Origin: Myxococcales bacterium
GTDB taxonomy: Bacteria > Myxococcota_A > Polyangia > Palsa-1104 > SHYY01
DNA length: 43,561 nt
Direction of reading: 5' to 3'
Assembly: GCA_009692555.1 (NCBI GenBank)
Contig: SHYY01000024.1
Coordinates: forward strand, 1 to 43,561
Position 1 is the stretch's first letter; the number at the start of each line of letters is the position of its first letter. A model generated the notes under the pieces. The model was not told the origin of the DNA, searched no databases, and saw nothing but the letters and a program-made list of their open reading frames with translations. This document shows, piece after piece, positions 16,393 to 25,277 of this stretch. Position numbers and translations under genes: made by a program.

Positions 16393-19300
16393 ATGAGGCC
16401 TGTCCGTCTGCCGCTTGCGCTGGTCGTCTCCGGTGCACTGTTCTCGTCGCTGGCGCACGCTTCGACGGACACCTTCGGGATCGGGGACGGGCACACCGGA
16501 GCGGTGGTGGTCAACGCCGCGAACACGGTGCTCAACCGCTACATCCAGACCACGGTCTCCGCCGTCGCCGGTGCCAACAGCCTCACCGTCGCGGCGACCA
16601 ACGGCTACGTGGTTGGCGACCTCGTCATGGTGTGGCGCCCGACCGGCCTGACCGCGCCACCGTCCGGCAACGGCACCGCGATCAACCTCGCCGCCTCCCC
16701 CGTCGGGGTCTGGGAGCTCGCGCGGGTTTCCGCCGTCGGCGGCGGCGCGCTCACCTTCACCGCACCGCTGATCAACGCCTTCCCCCTGGGCAGTCAGGTG
16801 GTGCGGGTGCCCGAGTACACCACGGTCACCATCGGCGCAGCGGGCAGCATCATCGCAACCCCCTGGAACGGCGTCACCGGCGGGGTGGTCGCCTTCCTCG
16901 CCACCGGCGCCGTCACCAACGCCGGAGCGATCTCCGTCACTGCTGCCGGCTTCCGCGGCGGCATCCTGGTCAACGACGGCGCGGGCTCCTACAACTGCGT
17001 CGGCATGGACGTGGCAGCCCCCCTGGGCTCGCAGAAGGGCGAAGGCATCGCGCTCTCCAGCTACGGCCCGACGCACACCGGGATGGGCAACATCGCCAAT
17101 GGCGGCGGCGGCGGCAACTGCCACAACGCGGGCGGTGGCGGCGGCGCGAACGGCGGGTTCGGCGGTCGCGGCGGGCGTACCTGGAGTGGCGATCAGCCCA
17201 ATGCCGCGGCCTCGCGCCTCGTCGGTGGCACGCAATCGGCCCCGCTCACCTACTCGCTCGTCAACCACGCCACGTTCGGCGGCGGCGGCGGCGCCGGCCA
17301 GGAGAACAACAGCCTCTCCACCAACGGGGGCGAGGGCGGCGGCCTCATCTACATTCGCGCCAGCTCGCTCGCCGGTACCGGCACCTTGAGCGCCAATGGC
17401 TTCGGCCCCCCGAACGCACCCAACCCCGGCAATGACGGACAGGGCGCCGGCGGCGCGGGAGGCAGCATCTCCCTCCGCCTGGTCGGCACCGGGGCCTGCG
17501 GCTCGGCCCAGGCCAATGGCGGCAAGGGCGGCGCCACCAGCTTCTTCGAGCACGGCCCGGGCGGCGGCGGCGGCGGCGGTCGCATCCTCTACCAGATGAG
17601 CGCCGCGGCCTGCGCCCGCACGGTCACCGGCGGCGCCGGCGGCGTGCAGGGCAACGTGAACGCGCTCGACGGCTCGACCTACGGCGCGCTCCCGGGCGGC
17701 GTCGGGGTCCTCGAGACCCTTTCGGGCGGCTACTGCTTCTTGAACGCCCAGTGCAGCGGCACCACCCCGGTCTGCAATATCGCCACTGGCGTCTGCGGGC
17801 CGTGCACCAGCGACGCCAATTGCGGTGGCGCCACCCCGGCCTGCCAGCCCAATGGCTCGTGCGGCCAGTGCTCGCAGGGCAACCAGGTGCTGTGCGTCGG
17901 CGCCGCCCCGGTGTGCAATGTCGCCAACGGCGCCTGCGGGAAGTGCACCAGCGACGCCAACTGCGGTGGCGCCACCCCGGCCTGCCAGCCCAGCGGCGCG
18001 TGCGGCCAGTGCTCGCTCTCCAACCACGTCCTCTGCGTCGGTGCGACCCCGACCTGCAACGTCGCGATCGGGATTTGCCAGAAGTGCACCAGCGACGCCA
18101 ATTGCGGCGGCGCCACCCCGGCCTGCCAGCCCAGCGGCGCGTGCGGTCAGTGCTCGCTCAGCAATCAGGTCCTCTGCGTCGGAGCCACGCCGGTTTGCAA
18201 CGTCGTCGCCGGGACGTGCGGAAAGTGCACCAGCGACGCCAATTGCGGCGGCGCCACCCCGGCCTGCCAGCCGAGCGGCGCGTGCGGCCAGTGCTCGCTG
18301 AGCAACAAGGTGCTGTGCATCGGTCAGACCCCGTCGTGCAAAGTCGTCGCCGGAGTCTGCCAGAAGTGCATGAGCGACAACGACTGCGGCGGCGCCACCC
18401 CGGCCTGCCAGCCCAACGGAGCGTGCGGCCAGTGCTCGCAATCGAACAAGAGCCAGTGCGTCGGCCAGACCCCGGTCTGCCTGGTGGTCGCCGGGATCTG
18501 CATCAAGTGCACGAGCGACAATGACTGCGGCGGCGCCACCCCGGCCTGCCAGCCCAATGGATCCTGCGGCCAGTGCTCGCAGTTCAACAAGTCGCAGTGC
18601 GTCGGCGTGATCCCCGTCTGCAACGTCGCCGCCGGTGTCTGTCAGAAGTGCACCAGCGACAACGATTGCGGCGGCGCCACCCCGGCCTGCCAGCCCAGCG
18701 GCGCGTGCGGCGAGTGCTCGCAGAGCAACCAGGTGCTGTGCGTCGGTGCGACCCCGGTCTGCAACGTCGCGTTCGGCCTCTGCGGAAAGTGCGCCAGCGA
18801 CGCCGATTGCGGCGGCGCCACCCCGGCCTGCCAGCCCGGGGGCGGCTGCGGCGAGTGCTCCGCGCTGAACAATAAGCTGTGCGTCGGCCAGAAGCCGATC
18901 TGCAACCAGGCGATCGGAATGTGCGCGCCGTGCAAGAGCGACAATGACTGCGGCGGCGCGACCCCGGCCTGCAAGGTCAACGGAGCGTGCGGCCAGTGCT
19001 CGCAGTCGAACAAGGTCCTGTGCGTCGGCCTGAACCCGATCTGCAACGTCGCGGCCGGCCTGTGCGCGCCCTGCAAGAGCGATCTGGACTGCGGCGGCGC
19101 CACTCCGGCCTGCCAGCCCAACGGAGGATGCGGCGAGTGCGGCGCGAAAAATCAGCTACTGTGCGTCGGTGACAAGCCGACCTGCGACGTCCAGATGGGC
19201 AAGTGCCGCGGCTGCCTCGGCGACAACGAGTGCGGCGGCGCGACCCCGGCCTGTGAGCCGTGGGGCGCGTGCGGCGAGTGCTCGAAGAGCAATCAGGTGC

Positions 19301-20580
19301 AATGCACCCCGCAGAAGCCCAACTGCGACCTCGCGAAGGGCGTCTGCAATACCTGCAAGTCGGACGCGGACTGCGGCGGCGCCACCCCGGCCTGCGAGCC
19401 GAACGGCGAATGCGGCGAGTGCTCGCTCAGCAACCAGAAGCTGTGCGTCGGCCTGAAGCCGGTGTGCGACGTCGCCAAGACGGTGTGCGGGCCCTGCAAG
19501 AGCGACAACGACTGCGGCGGCGCCACCCCGGCCTGCCAGATGAGCGGCGCCTGCGGCGAGTGCTCGAAGAGCAACAAGGTGCAGTGCAAGGCCCCGAAGA
19601 CCGTCTGCGACGAGGCCGCCGCGGTGTGCGTGCTCTGCACCCCGCCCGCGAACGGCAACCCCGGCGACGCGATGAACTGCGCGATGGTCGCCGAAGGCCA
19701 CGCCTGCATCTCCGACGGTCAGAAGGGCGTCTTCTGCGGGTGCGACGTCGACGCCGACTGCGGCGGCAAGAACTCGGGCCGCATCTGCGACCTGATGCAG
19801 CACCAGTGTCAGGACGGCTGCTCGCCCGCGCCGAACCGCAACACCTGCCCGCTGATCCAGTTCTGCACCTCTCTGGACCTCACGGGAAAGATCACCGGCG
19901 TGTGCACCAATGCTTGCAACTTCGACGCGGACTGCATCCCGACGCCGAAGACCCCGCTCTGCTTCACGCCGGGCGGCGGCAAGCCGAACTTCTGCGTCCG
20001 CTGCAAGGTCGACAACGACTGCGCCAACGAGCAGGTGGACAAGGTCTGCACCACCGACACCCACAGTTGCGTCGAGTGCACGATGGCCAAGAAGGGTGCC
20101 TGCGACCCCAACGGCAAGGGCGGCGCCTGCCTGCTGCTCGGAAACTGCGGCTGCAACGGCGATCAGGACTGCGCGCCGATGAAGATGTGCAACCTCGTGC
20201 AGTCGGAGTGCGTGCCGGCGGTGATCGCCGATGGCGGCGCCGGCGACATGGTCAACGCGGAGGACATGGAGCCGCCCGACAGCGACGACGCCGCTGTCGA
20301 GGACGGCGGCCCTGCGGACGACATGGACATCCGGGCCGATGACCTCGGAGCGTCGGATGACATGGATGTGGTGCCGGCCAATGACCTCGGCGGCAAGAAG
20401 GACATGAGCAGCGCCAGGCCCGATCTCGCCACCAGCGAGGCCGACGGCGGAGGGACCCTCGCCGGTGGTGGCTGCAACTGCACCGTCTCGGGCCGCAGCG
20501 ATCGCGGCGCCTTCGGTGGCCTCTTCGCGCTCGCCCTTTGCGCCTTCGCTCTCGGGCGCCGCGCCCGTCGTCGGAAGTAG
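16393..20580 (+). CDS. Giant Cys-repeat surface protein with MYXO-CTERM tail
   Basis: A 1395-residue exported protein. Signal peptide MRPVRLPLALVVSGALFSSL with a likely AHA cleavage site. Residues 25-450 form a beta and Gly-rich N-domain (GIGDGHTGAVVV start, then GGGGGN and GGGGGA runs). Residues 471-1081 are 13 consecutive 47-residue repeats of the form C-SD-DCGGATPACQP-GACG-CS...LCVG..P.CNV..G.C, with eight conserved Cys each, followed by more irregular Cys-rich sequence to about 1280. An acidic linker (DMEPPDSDD and similar) leads to GGGCNC, a hydrophobic stretch and RRARRRK, which fits a MYXO-CTERM-type sorting signal. The architecture resembles proteins annotated in myxobacteria as gliding-motility AgmC, but that link is from memory. 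An adhesive or surface structural role is inferred. Confidence 0.85.
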   Translation: MRPVRLPLALVVSGALFSSLAHASTDTFGIGDGHTGAVVVNAANTVLNRYIQTTVSAVAGANSLTVAATNGYVVGDLVMVWRPTGLTAPPSGNGTAINLAASPVGVWELARVSAVGGGALTFTAPLINAFPLGSQVVRVPEYTTVTIGAAGSIIATPWNGVTGGVVAFLATGAVTNAGAISVTAAGFRGGILVNDGAGSYNCVGMDVAAPLGSQKGEGIALSSYGPTHTGMGNIANGGGGGNCHNAGGGGGANGGFGGRGGRTWSGDQPNAAASRLVGGTQSAPLTYSLVNHATFGGGGGAGQENNSLSTNGGEGGGLIYIRASSLAGTGTLSANGFGPPNAPNPGNDGQGAGGAGGSISLRLVGTGACGSAQANGGKGGATSFFEHGPGGGGGGGRILYQMSAAACARTVTGGAGGVQGNVNALDGSTYGALPGGVGVLETLSGGYCFLNAQCSGTTPVCNIATGVCGPCTSDANCGGATPACQPNGSCGQCSQGNQVLCVGAAPVCNVANGACGKCTSDANCGGATPACQPSGACGQCSLSNHVLCVGATPTCNVAIGICQKCTSDANCGGATPACQPSGACGQCSLSNQVLCVGATPVCNVVAGTCGKCTSDANCGGATPACQPSGACGQCSLSNKVLCIGQTPSCKVVAGVCQKCMSDNDCGGATPACQPNGACGQCSQSNKSQCVGQTPVCLVVAGICIKCTSDNDCGGATPACQPNGSCGQCSQFNKSQCVGVIPVCNVAAGVCQKCTSDNDCGGATPACQPSGACGECSQSNQVLCVGATPVCNVAFGLCGKCASDADCGGATPACQPGGGCGECSALNNKLCVGQKPICNQAIGMCAPCKSDNDCGGATPACKVNGACGQCSQSNKVLCVGLNPICNVAAGLCAPCKSDLDCGGATPACQPNGGCGECGAKNQLLCVGDKPTCDVQMGKCRGCLGDNECGGATPACEPWGACGECSKSNQVQCTPQKPNCDLAKGVCNTCKSDADCGGATPACEPNGECGECSLSNQKLCVGLKPVCDVAKTVCGPCKSDNDCGGATPACQMSGACGECSKSNKVQCKAPKTVCDEAAAVCVLCTPPANGNPGDAMNCAMVAEGHACISDGQKGVFCGCDVDADCGGKNSGRICDLMQHQCQDGCSPAPNRNTCPLIQFCTSLDLTGKITGVCTNACNFDADCIPTPKTPLCFTPGGGKPNFCVRCKVDNDCANEQVDKVCTTDTHSCVECTMAKKGACDPNGKGGACLLLGNCGCNGDQDCAPMKMCNLVQSECVPAVIADGGAGDMVNAEDMEPPDSDDAAVEDGGPADDMDIRADDLGASDDMDVVPANDLGGKKDMSSARPDLATSEADGGGTLAGGGCNCTVSGRSDRGAFGGLFALALCAFALGRRARRRK
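17803..19635 (+). repeat. Thirteen tandem 141-base coding repeats
   Basis: Each unit is exactly 141 bases (47 codons), and 13 units fill 17803-19635 without a single insertion or deletion. The first units (to about 18370) are nearly identical in DNA, with the core GGCGCCACCCCGGCCTGCCA recurring in most units; later units diverge. A half unit precedes the array at 17737-17802. Confidence 0.9.
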
Positions 20581-20637
20581 AAGTCCAACGCAGGAGCAAC
20601 ACCAACCAACCACCCCAAAATGGGACGGAGGGGTCCG

Positions 20638-22452
20638 GTGCGATCTCGAATTCTGCAAGTGCTGCTCGGCGTGCTGCTGTTGTCGGGGCGCGCCCTCGCC
20701 GATGGGTTCCAGCTCGATCGCTACCAGCCGACGCCGGCCGGTGAGTGGTCGTTCTGGGTCGATCACCCGTGGTATTCATCCACCCGCCACTTCGCCGGCG
20801 GCCTGACCTTCGACTACGGGCACAACCCGCTGGTCGTCGGAAAGCACGATGGCGAGGACTTCTCCCGGAGCGGCGTCGTCGTCGCCCACCAGCTCTCCGG
20901 TCACCTCGACCTGGCGGCGTCGATGTTCAACCGCGTGACGCTCTCGGGCTCCCTCCCTCTCGTGCTGCTCGAGCGCGGCGGTACGCCCGCGGCCGGCGCT
21001 GCGGCGCTGAGCGGCGTGGCCCTCGGCGATCCACGCATTGGCTTCATGATACGGATCTACGGGGAGCCCGATCAGGACGCCTTCTCGATCAGCTTCGGCG
21101 GCCACGTCTGGATTCCGATCGGCTCGGACGTCAAGCACGCCGGCGATTCGGGCGTGCGCGTCCTGCCCAAGCTGGTGCTCGGCGGATTCAAGAGCCGGGT
21201 GCGCTGGTCATTCACCGGCGGCTACCTGGTCCGCAACACCGCCTCGATCGGGACCATCGCCGCGGGCGCCGGCAACACCGTCGGCAGCGAGTTCCAGCTC
21301 GGCGCGGCGATCGGCTACGGCAACCCCGACCGCACCTTCCACATCGGCCCGGAGGCGGTCTTCGCCACCGTCACGTCCGAGGGCCACGCCTTCAACCGCG
21401 ACTACACCACCCTCGAGCTGCTCATCGGTGGCCACTACCTGATCGGCAATGCCGTTCAGCTCGGCGCCGGCGTCGGCATGGGCGTGCTGCGCGAGCCCGG
21501 AACGCCGGATTTCCGCGCGCTCTTCCGCATCGCCTACGCGCCGATCCGCCACGACAAGCCCCCCGTCGACAGCGACGGCGATGGCATCCTCGATCCCGAG
21601 GACGCCTGCCCGCAGGTGAAGGGCGTGCGCACCGACGATCCCAAGACCAACGGCTGCCCGCCCGCCCCGGGCGATCGCGACGGCGACGGAGTCCTCGACC
21701 CCGTCGACCTCTGCCCCGACGAGGCCAAGGCCGACTACCCGGACCCCGAGAAGCTCGGTTGCCCGCTGCGCGACCGCGACCGCGACGGAGTGCCGGATCG
21801 CGATGACCTCTGCCCCGACGTGTCCAAGGGCGAGACCCCGGATCCGGGTCGACTCGGCTGCCCGGCCGGTGACCGCGACGGCGACAAGGTGCTCGACCAC
21901 GAGGACATGTGCCCGGATGTCCACTCCGGCCCGCGCCCCGATCCCGCGAAGCGGGGTTGCCCGCTCGCCGACCGCGACGGCGACACCGTCCCCGACGTCA
22001 CCGACGCTTGCCCCGATGTGCCCGGAGCGCCCGATCCCAGCCCGGCGAAGAACGGCTGCCCCGGCCTGGTGACGGTCAAGAACGGAATGATCGTGATCCT
22101 CCAGCCGGTCTTCTTCGCCACCGACAAGGACGTGATCCTCCCGAAGAGCTTCCCGCTCCTGCAGGCGGTGGCCAATGCGCTGATTGTGCAGCCCGAGATC
22201 AAGCGACTCGCGATCGAGGGTCACACCGACGACCGCGGCAAGCCGGCCCACAATCTGGATCTCTCGGAGCGGCGCGCGAAGAGCGTGCGGCGCTGGCTGA
22301 TCGAGCACGGCATCATCCCCGACGGCCTCGAGGCCCACGGCTACGGGCAGACCAGGCCGATCATGCCCAACGCCTCCGCCCCCGGGCGCGCGGTCAACCG
22401 CCGCGTCGAGTTCCGGATCGTCGACGTCGGCGCCGCCAAGCCGGCTGACTGA
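20638..22452 (+). CDS. OmpA-family outer-membrane protein with TSP3 repeats
   Basis: About 604 residues. A signal peptide (ILQVLLGVLLLSGRALA) is followed by a beta-rich region to about residue 310 that is likely an outer-membrane barrel. Then come five thrombospondin type 3 calcium repeats (DSDGDGILDPEDACP, DRDGDGVLDPVDLCP and so on). Last is an OmpA C-terminal peptidoglycan-binding domain with IEGHTDDRGKPAHNLDLSERRA and AHGYGQTRPI. It anchors the outer membrane to the wall. I prefer the GTG at 20638, four bases after GGAGGGG; an ATG at 20620 lacks a Shine-Dalgarno at proper distance. It lies 57 bases after the Cys-repeat gene and may be co-transcribed. Confidence 0.88.
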   Translation: MRSRILQVLLGVLLLSGRALADGFQLDRYQPTPAGEWSFWVDHPWYSSTRHFAGGLTFDYGHNPLVVGKHDGEDFSRSGVVVAHQLSGHLDLAASMFNRVTLSGSLPLVLLERGGTPAAGAAALSGVALGDPRIGFMIRIYGEPDQDAFSISFGGHVWIPIGSDVKHAGDSGVRVLPKLVLGGFKSRVRWSFTGGYLVRNTASIGTIAAGAGNTVGSEFQLGAAIGYGNPDRTFHIGPEAVFATVTSEGHAFNRDYTTLELLIGGHYLIGNAVQLGAGVGMGVLREPGTPDFRALFRIAYAPIRHDKPPVDSDGDGILDPEDACPQVKGVRTDDPKTNGCPPAPGDRDGDGVLDPVDLCPDEAKADYPDPEKLGCPLRDRDRDGVPDRDDLCPDVSKGETPDPGRLGCPAGDRDGDKVLDHEDMCPDVHSGPRPDPAKRGCPLADRDGDTVPDVTDACPDVPGAPDPSPAKNGCPGLVTVKNGMIVILQPVFFATDKDVILPKSFPLLQAVANALIVQPEIKRLAIEGHTDDRGKPAHNLDLSERRAKSVRRWLIEHGIIPDGLEAHGYGQTRPIMPNASAPGRAVNRRVEFRIVDVGAAKPAD

Positions 22453-22508
22453 GCCTCACAGGCCCGCCGCAGGCGGCTCCACGGCGTCCCCTGGGTCTTC
22501 GGGGAGTC
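22450..22508 (+). repeat. Intergenic repeat, copy A
   Basis: Beginning at the OmpA-gene TGA, 52 bases align without gaps to 25183-25234 with 42 identities, including an identical 18-base block GCGTCCCCTGGGTCTTCG (22484-22501). GGCTCC (22475-22480) can pair with GGAGTC (22503-22508), leaving the block in the loop. Confidence 0.7.
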
Positions 22509-22539
22509 AACCACACCCCGGCGCGGGGACCCCACAACG

Positions 22540-22548
22540 TGCTACCCT
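22540..22548 (+). promoter_or_regulatory. Extended -10-like motif of the TonB receptor gene
   Basis: TGCTACCCT, six bases before the GTG at 22555, with no Shine-Dalgarno. A short hairpin CCCCG-GCG-CGGGG (22516-22528) lies just upstream and could end the preceding transcript, although it lacks a T-run. Confidence 0.4.
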
Positions 22549-22554
22549 CCGGGC

Positions 22555-25185
22555 GTGCGCCCGTCGCTGACGCGAGCTCCGTCGGTGGTTGCCGCCCTGC
22601 TCGTCGCCGCCGCGTCCGCCCGCGCGGACCCGGAGCAGCCCCCGCGCGAGCGCGACCAGCCTCCCTTCACGGCCCCGGAGATCGCCTTGCAGGTCGACGC
22701 CGAGTATCCGAAAGAGGCGATCGCCGCGGGCGTTGAAGCGGCGGTGATGGTCGACTTCTCCCTCGACGAGCGGGGCGCGATCGCCAGCGTCGAGGTCACT
22801 CGCGGCTCCGGCGACCCCCGCTTCGACGGGGCCGCGCTGGCGGCGGCGCGCAGGTTTCGCTTCCGTCCCGCGCGGCGCGGGGATCGCCCGGTGCCCGCCA
22901 GGCTCACCTTCCAGTTCCGCTTCGCCGTCGCCATCGTAGCGAAGCCCAAGGCCGCAGATGCTGCCCCGCGCCCACGCCTCGTGGGCCGCCTCCTGGCCAA
23001 GGGCACCCGCGCCCCGGTGGTCGGCGCGCGCCTCGCCGCCCGCGACGACGACGGCCGGATCGTCGACGCCGAGACCGACGCCCGGGGCGAGTTCACCTTC
23101 CACGATCTCGCGGCCGGCCGCTACCAGGTGGCCGTGCGCGGCAGCCGTCTCGTCGCCGCCACCTTCGAGGAGACGCTCGCCCCGGGCGACGCCACTCTGC
23201 GCGTCGTCTACTACGTCGACCTCACCTGGGCGGCGCGCTACGAGACCACCGTCCGCGGCTCCCCGGAGCGCGTCGAGGTCGCCCGCACCATCACCAACGC
23301 CGAGCTGATGCGCATGCCCGGCACCTTCGGCGACGCCCTGCGCGCGATCGAGAACCTCCCAGGCGTCGCGCGCTCGCCCTTCAACGCCGGCCTCCTCATC
23401 CTGCGCGGCGGCAAGCCCACCGACTCGCGCTCCTTCTTCGCCGCCGCCGAGGTCCCGCAGCTCTACCACTTCGGAGGGTTCACGTCGGTGGTGCCGACCC
23501 ACCTGGTCGAGAAGATCGACTACCTCCCGGGCAACTTCGGCGCGCGCTACGGCCGCGCCATCGCCGGCGTGGTCGACGTGGATCTGCGCGTCGGCGCGCG
23601 CGATCGCCTGCACGGCTACATCGACACCAACGCCATCGACACCGGCCTCGGCGTCGAGGGGCCGGTCGGCAAGGGATCCTTCATTCTCGGCGCGCGGCGC
23701 TCCTACATCGACGCCGTGATGCGCGGCGCAGCCTCGCTGGGCGCGCTCGAAGGCTCCCCGGTCCGCTTCACCACCGCGCCGGTCTACTACGACTACCAGG
23801 CGGTCCTCGACTACCCGTTCGCCGGCGGAAAGCTCCGCGCGATCGCCCTCGGCTCCGACGACGAGCTGCGCCTCCTCTTCGACTCCCCCTCCGACGTGGA
23901 TCCGGGCGTGCGCGGCTCCTTCCAGACCCACATCTTCTTCCACCGCCTCCAGCTCCGCTGGACCCGCGCCGCCGGCCCGTGGTCGTTCTACGTGCAGGCG
24001 TCCACCGGCTACACCGCCAACCAGGGCTCCCTCGGATCGGTGCTCAGCTTCTCGGTCGGCGTCCTCGGCTCCGACTGGCGGCTCGAGGCGCGCTACCGCT
24101 TCTCGGATCGCCTCCAGCTCCTCTTCGGCGCCGACACCCAGCTCGCCGCGGTGTTCCTCGACGCCGATGTGCCGCTGCCGCCGGCCGAAGGGCAGCAGAC
24201 GCTGCCGCTCTCGGTGGCCCCGAAGTTCCACCGCAGCGACGTCCTGAAGATCTTCAACGGCGGGCTCTACGCCGAGCTGGTCTGGAAGCCCACCGCGCGC
24301 CTCACCATCAGTCCGGGCATGCGACTCGACTACTACAGCCCGCTCAGCCAGCCGTCGCTGAATCCGCGCCTGAGTGCCCGGCTCCAGGTGACACCGATCA
24401 CCGTCCTCAAGGCCGGCATCGGCCTCTACTCGCAGGACCCGCAGCCGTTCGACTACGACCCCACCTTCGGCAACCCGCGCCTGCGCCCCGAGAGCGCCCA
24501 TCACTACGCCCTCACCGTCGAGCAGGGGCTCTACCCGGGGCTGATGCTCGAGGTGACCGGCTTCTATAAGCACCTCTATGACATCGTCGTCCCGTCGAGC
24601 AGCCCGCGCCTCACCGCGCCCGACGCGATGGGAAATCGGTCGGTCGAGACGGAGCGCAAGTCGAACGAGGGCGGGGGCCGCGTCTACGGTGGCGAGCTCC
24701 TGCTCCGCCAGTCGCTCTCGAAGTGGATCTTCGGCTGGGTCTCCTACACCGTGATGCGCTCGGAGCGCCGCGACTGTGCGGCCTGTCCGAACCGCCTCTT
24801 CGATTTCGATCAGACCCATATCCTGATCCTCGCCGTCTCCGCCAACCTCCCGCGCGGCTTCGGCGCCGGCCTGCGCTTCCGCTACATCAGCGGCTTCCCC
24901 TACACGCCCGCGCACGGCGGACAGTTCGACTCCGACGCGGCGGTGTACGTCCCGGGCGTGGCGCCGGCCAACACCGCGCGCCTCGACGACTACCACCAGC
25001 TCGACCTGCGCGTCGACAAGACCTTCGTCTACCAGCGCTGGCTCCTGAAGATCTACCTCGACGTGAGCAACGTCTACAACCACGCGAATCAGGAGCAAAT
25101 CCAATACAGCTACGACTTCAAGCTCCAGGTCCCCGTGACGGGCCTGCCGATCATCCCCAGCTTCGGCGTCCGCGGCGAGTTCTGA
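22555..25185 (+). CDS. TonB-dependent receptor with fused TonB-like domain
   Basis: An 876-residue outer-membrane receptor. After the signal peptide (SVVAALLVAAASARA), residues about 40-130 match a TonB C-terminal domain: APEIALQVDAEYPKEAIAAG, then VMVDFSLDERGAIASVEVTRGSGDPRFDGAALAAARRFRFRPA. Residues about 140-220 are a carboxypeptidase-regulatory-like beta-sandwich (LVGRLLAKGTRAPVVGARL, GEFTFHDLAAGRYQVAV). The plug follows (RMPGTFGDALRAIENLPGV, GNFGARYGRAIAGVVDVDL), and a beta-barrel fills the rest to the C-terminal FGVRGEF, ending in Phe as barrel proteins do. Substrate unknown. The GTG start is probably leaderless. Its stop opens repeat copy B. Confidence 0.9.
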   Translation: MRPSLTRAPSVVAALLVAAASARADPEQPPRERDQPPFTAPEIALQVDAEYPKEAIAAGVEAAVMVDFSLDERGAIASVEVTRGSGDPRFDGAALAAARRFRFRPARRGDRPVPARLTFQFRFAVAIVAKPKAADAAPRPRLVGRLLAKGTRAPVVGARLAARDDDGRIVDAETDARGEFTFHDLAAGRYQVAVRGSRLVAATFEETLAPGDATLRVVYYVDLTWAARYETTVRGSPERVEVARTITNAELMRMPGTFGDALRAIENLPGVARSPFNAGLLILRGGKPTDSRSFFAAAEVPQLYHFGGFTSVVPTHLVEKIDYLPGNFGARYGRAIAGVVDVDLRVGARDRLHGYIDTNAIDTGLGVEGPVGKGSFILGARRSYIDAVMRGAASLGALEGSPVRFTTAPVYYDYQAVLDYPFAGGKLRAIALGSDDELRLLFDSPSDVDPGVRGSFQTHIFFHRLQLRWTRAAGPWSFYVQASTGYTANQGSLGSVLSFSVGVLGSDWRLEARYRFSDRLQLLFGADTQLAAVFLDADVPLPPAEGQQTLPLSVAPKFHRSDVLKIFNGGLYAELVWKPTARLTISPGMRLDYYSPLSQPSLNPRLSARLQVTPITVLKAGIGLYSQDPQPFDYDPTFGNPRLRPESAHHYALTVEQGLYPGLMLEVTGFYKHLYDIVVPSSSPRLTAPDAMGNRSVETERKSNEGGGRVYGGELLLRQSLSKWIFGWVSYTVMRSERRDCAACPNRLFDFDQTHILILAVSANLPRGFGAGLRFRYISGFPYTPAHGGQFDSDAAVYVPGVAPANTARLDDYHQLDLRVDKTFVYQRWLLKIYLDVSNVYNHANQEQIQYSYDFKLQVPVTGLPIIPSFGVRGEF

Positions 25186-25249
25186 GCCTGATCGACCCGT
25201 CGCAGGCGGCGAAGCAGCGTCCCCTGGGTCTTCGCCGGCAATCGCCGGC
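25183..25249 (+). repeat. Intergenic repeat, copy B, with hairpins
   Basis: It begins at the receptor-gene TGA and matches copy A over 52 bases (42 identical). GGCGAAG (25208-25214) pairs perfectly with CTTCGCC (25230-25236) around the conserved block. A second perfect hairpin, GCCGGC-AATC-GCCGGC (25234-25249), follows. Confidence 0.7.
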
Positions 25250-25277
25250 GTGCAGCAAGCTCGGAGCGCAACGGGGA

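Noticed and set aside
16366..18441. Long antisense open frame (691 codons) opposite the Cys-repeat gene
   Set aside because: It exists because the repeated high-GC codons leave the opposite strand free of stops. The translation is low-complexity Ala/Arg/Gly sequence with no family motif, while the plus-strand frame has a signal peptide, exact repeats and a sorting tail.
17803..19635. CRISPR-like or noncoding tandem array
   Set aside because: The 141-base period is a multiple of three, the frame is open throughout, and conservation follows Cys codons. There are no repeat-spacer alternations.
19156..20766. 536-codon antisense frame opposite the end of the Cys-repeat gene
   Set aside because: Same composition artefact, and it would span the boundary of two real plus-strand genes.
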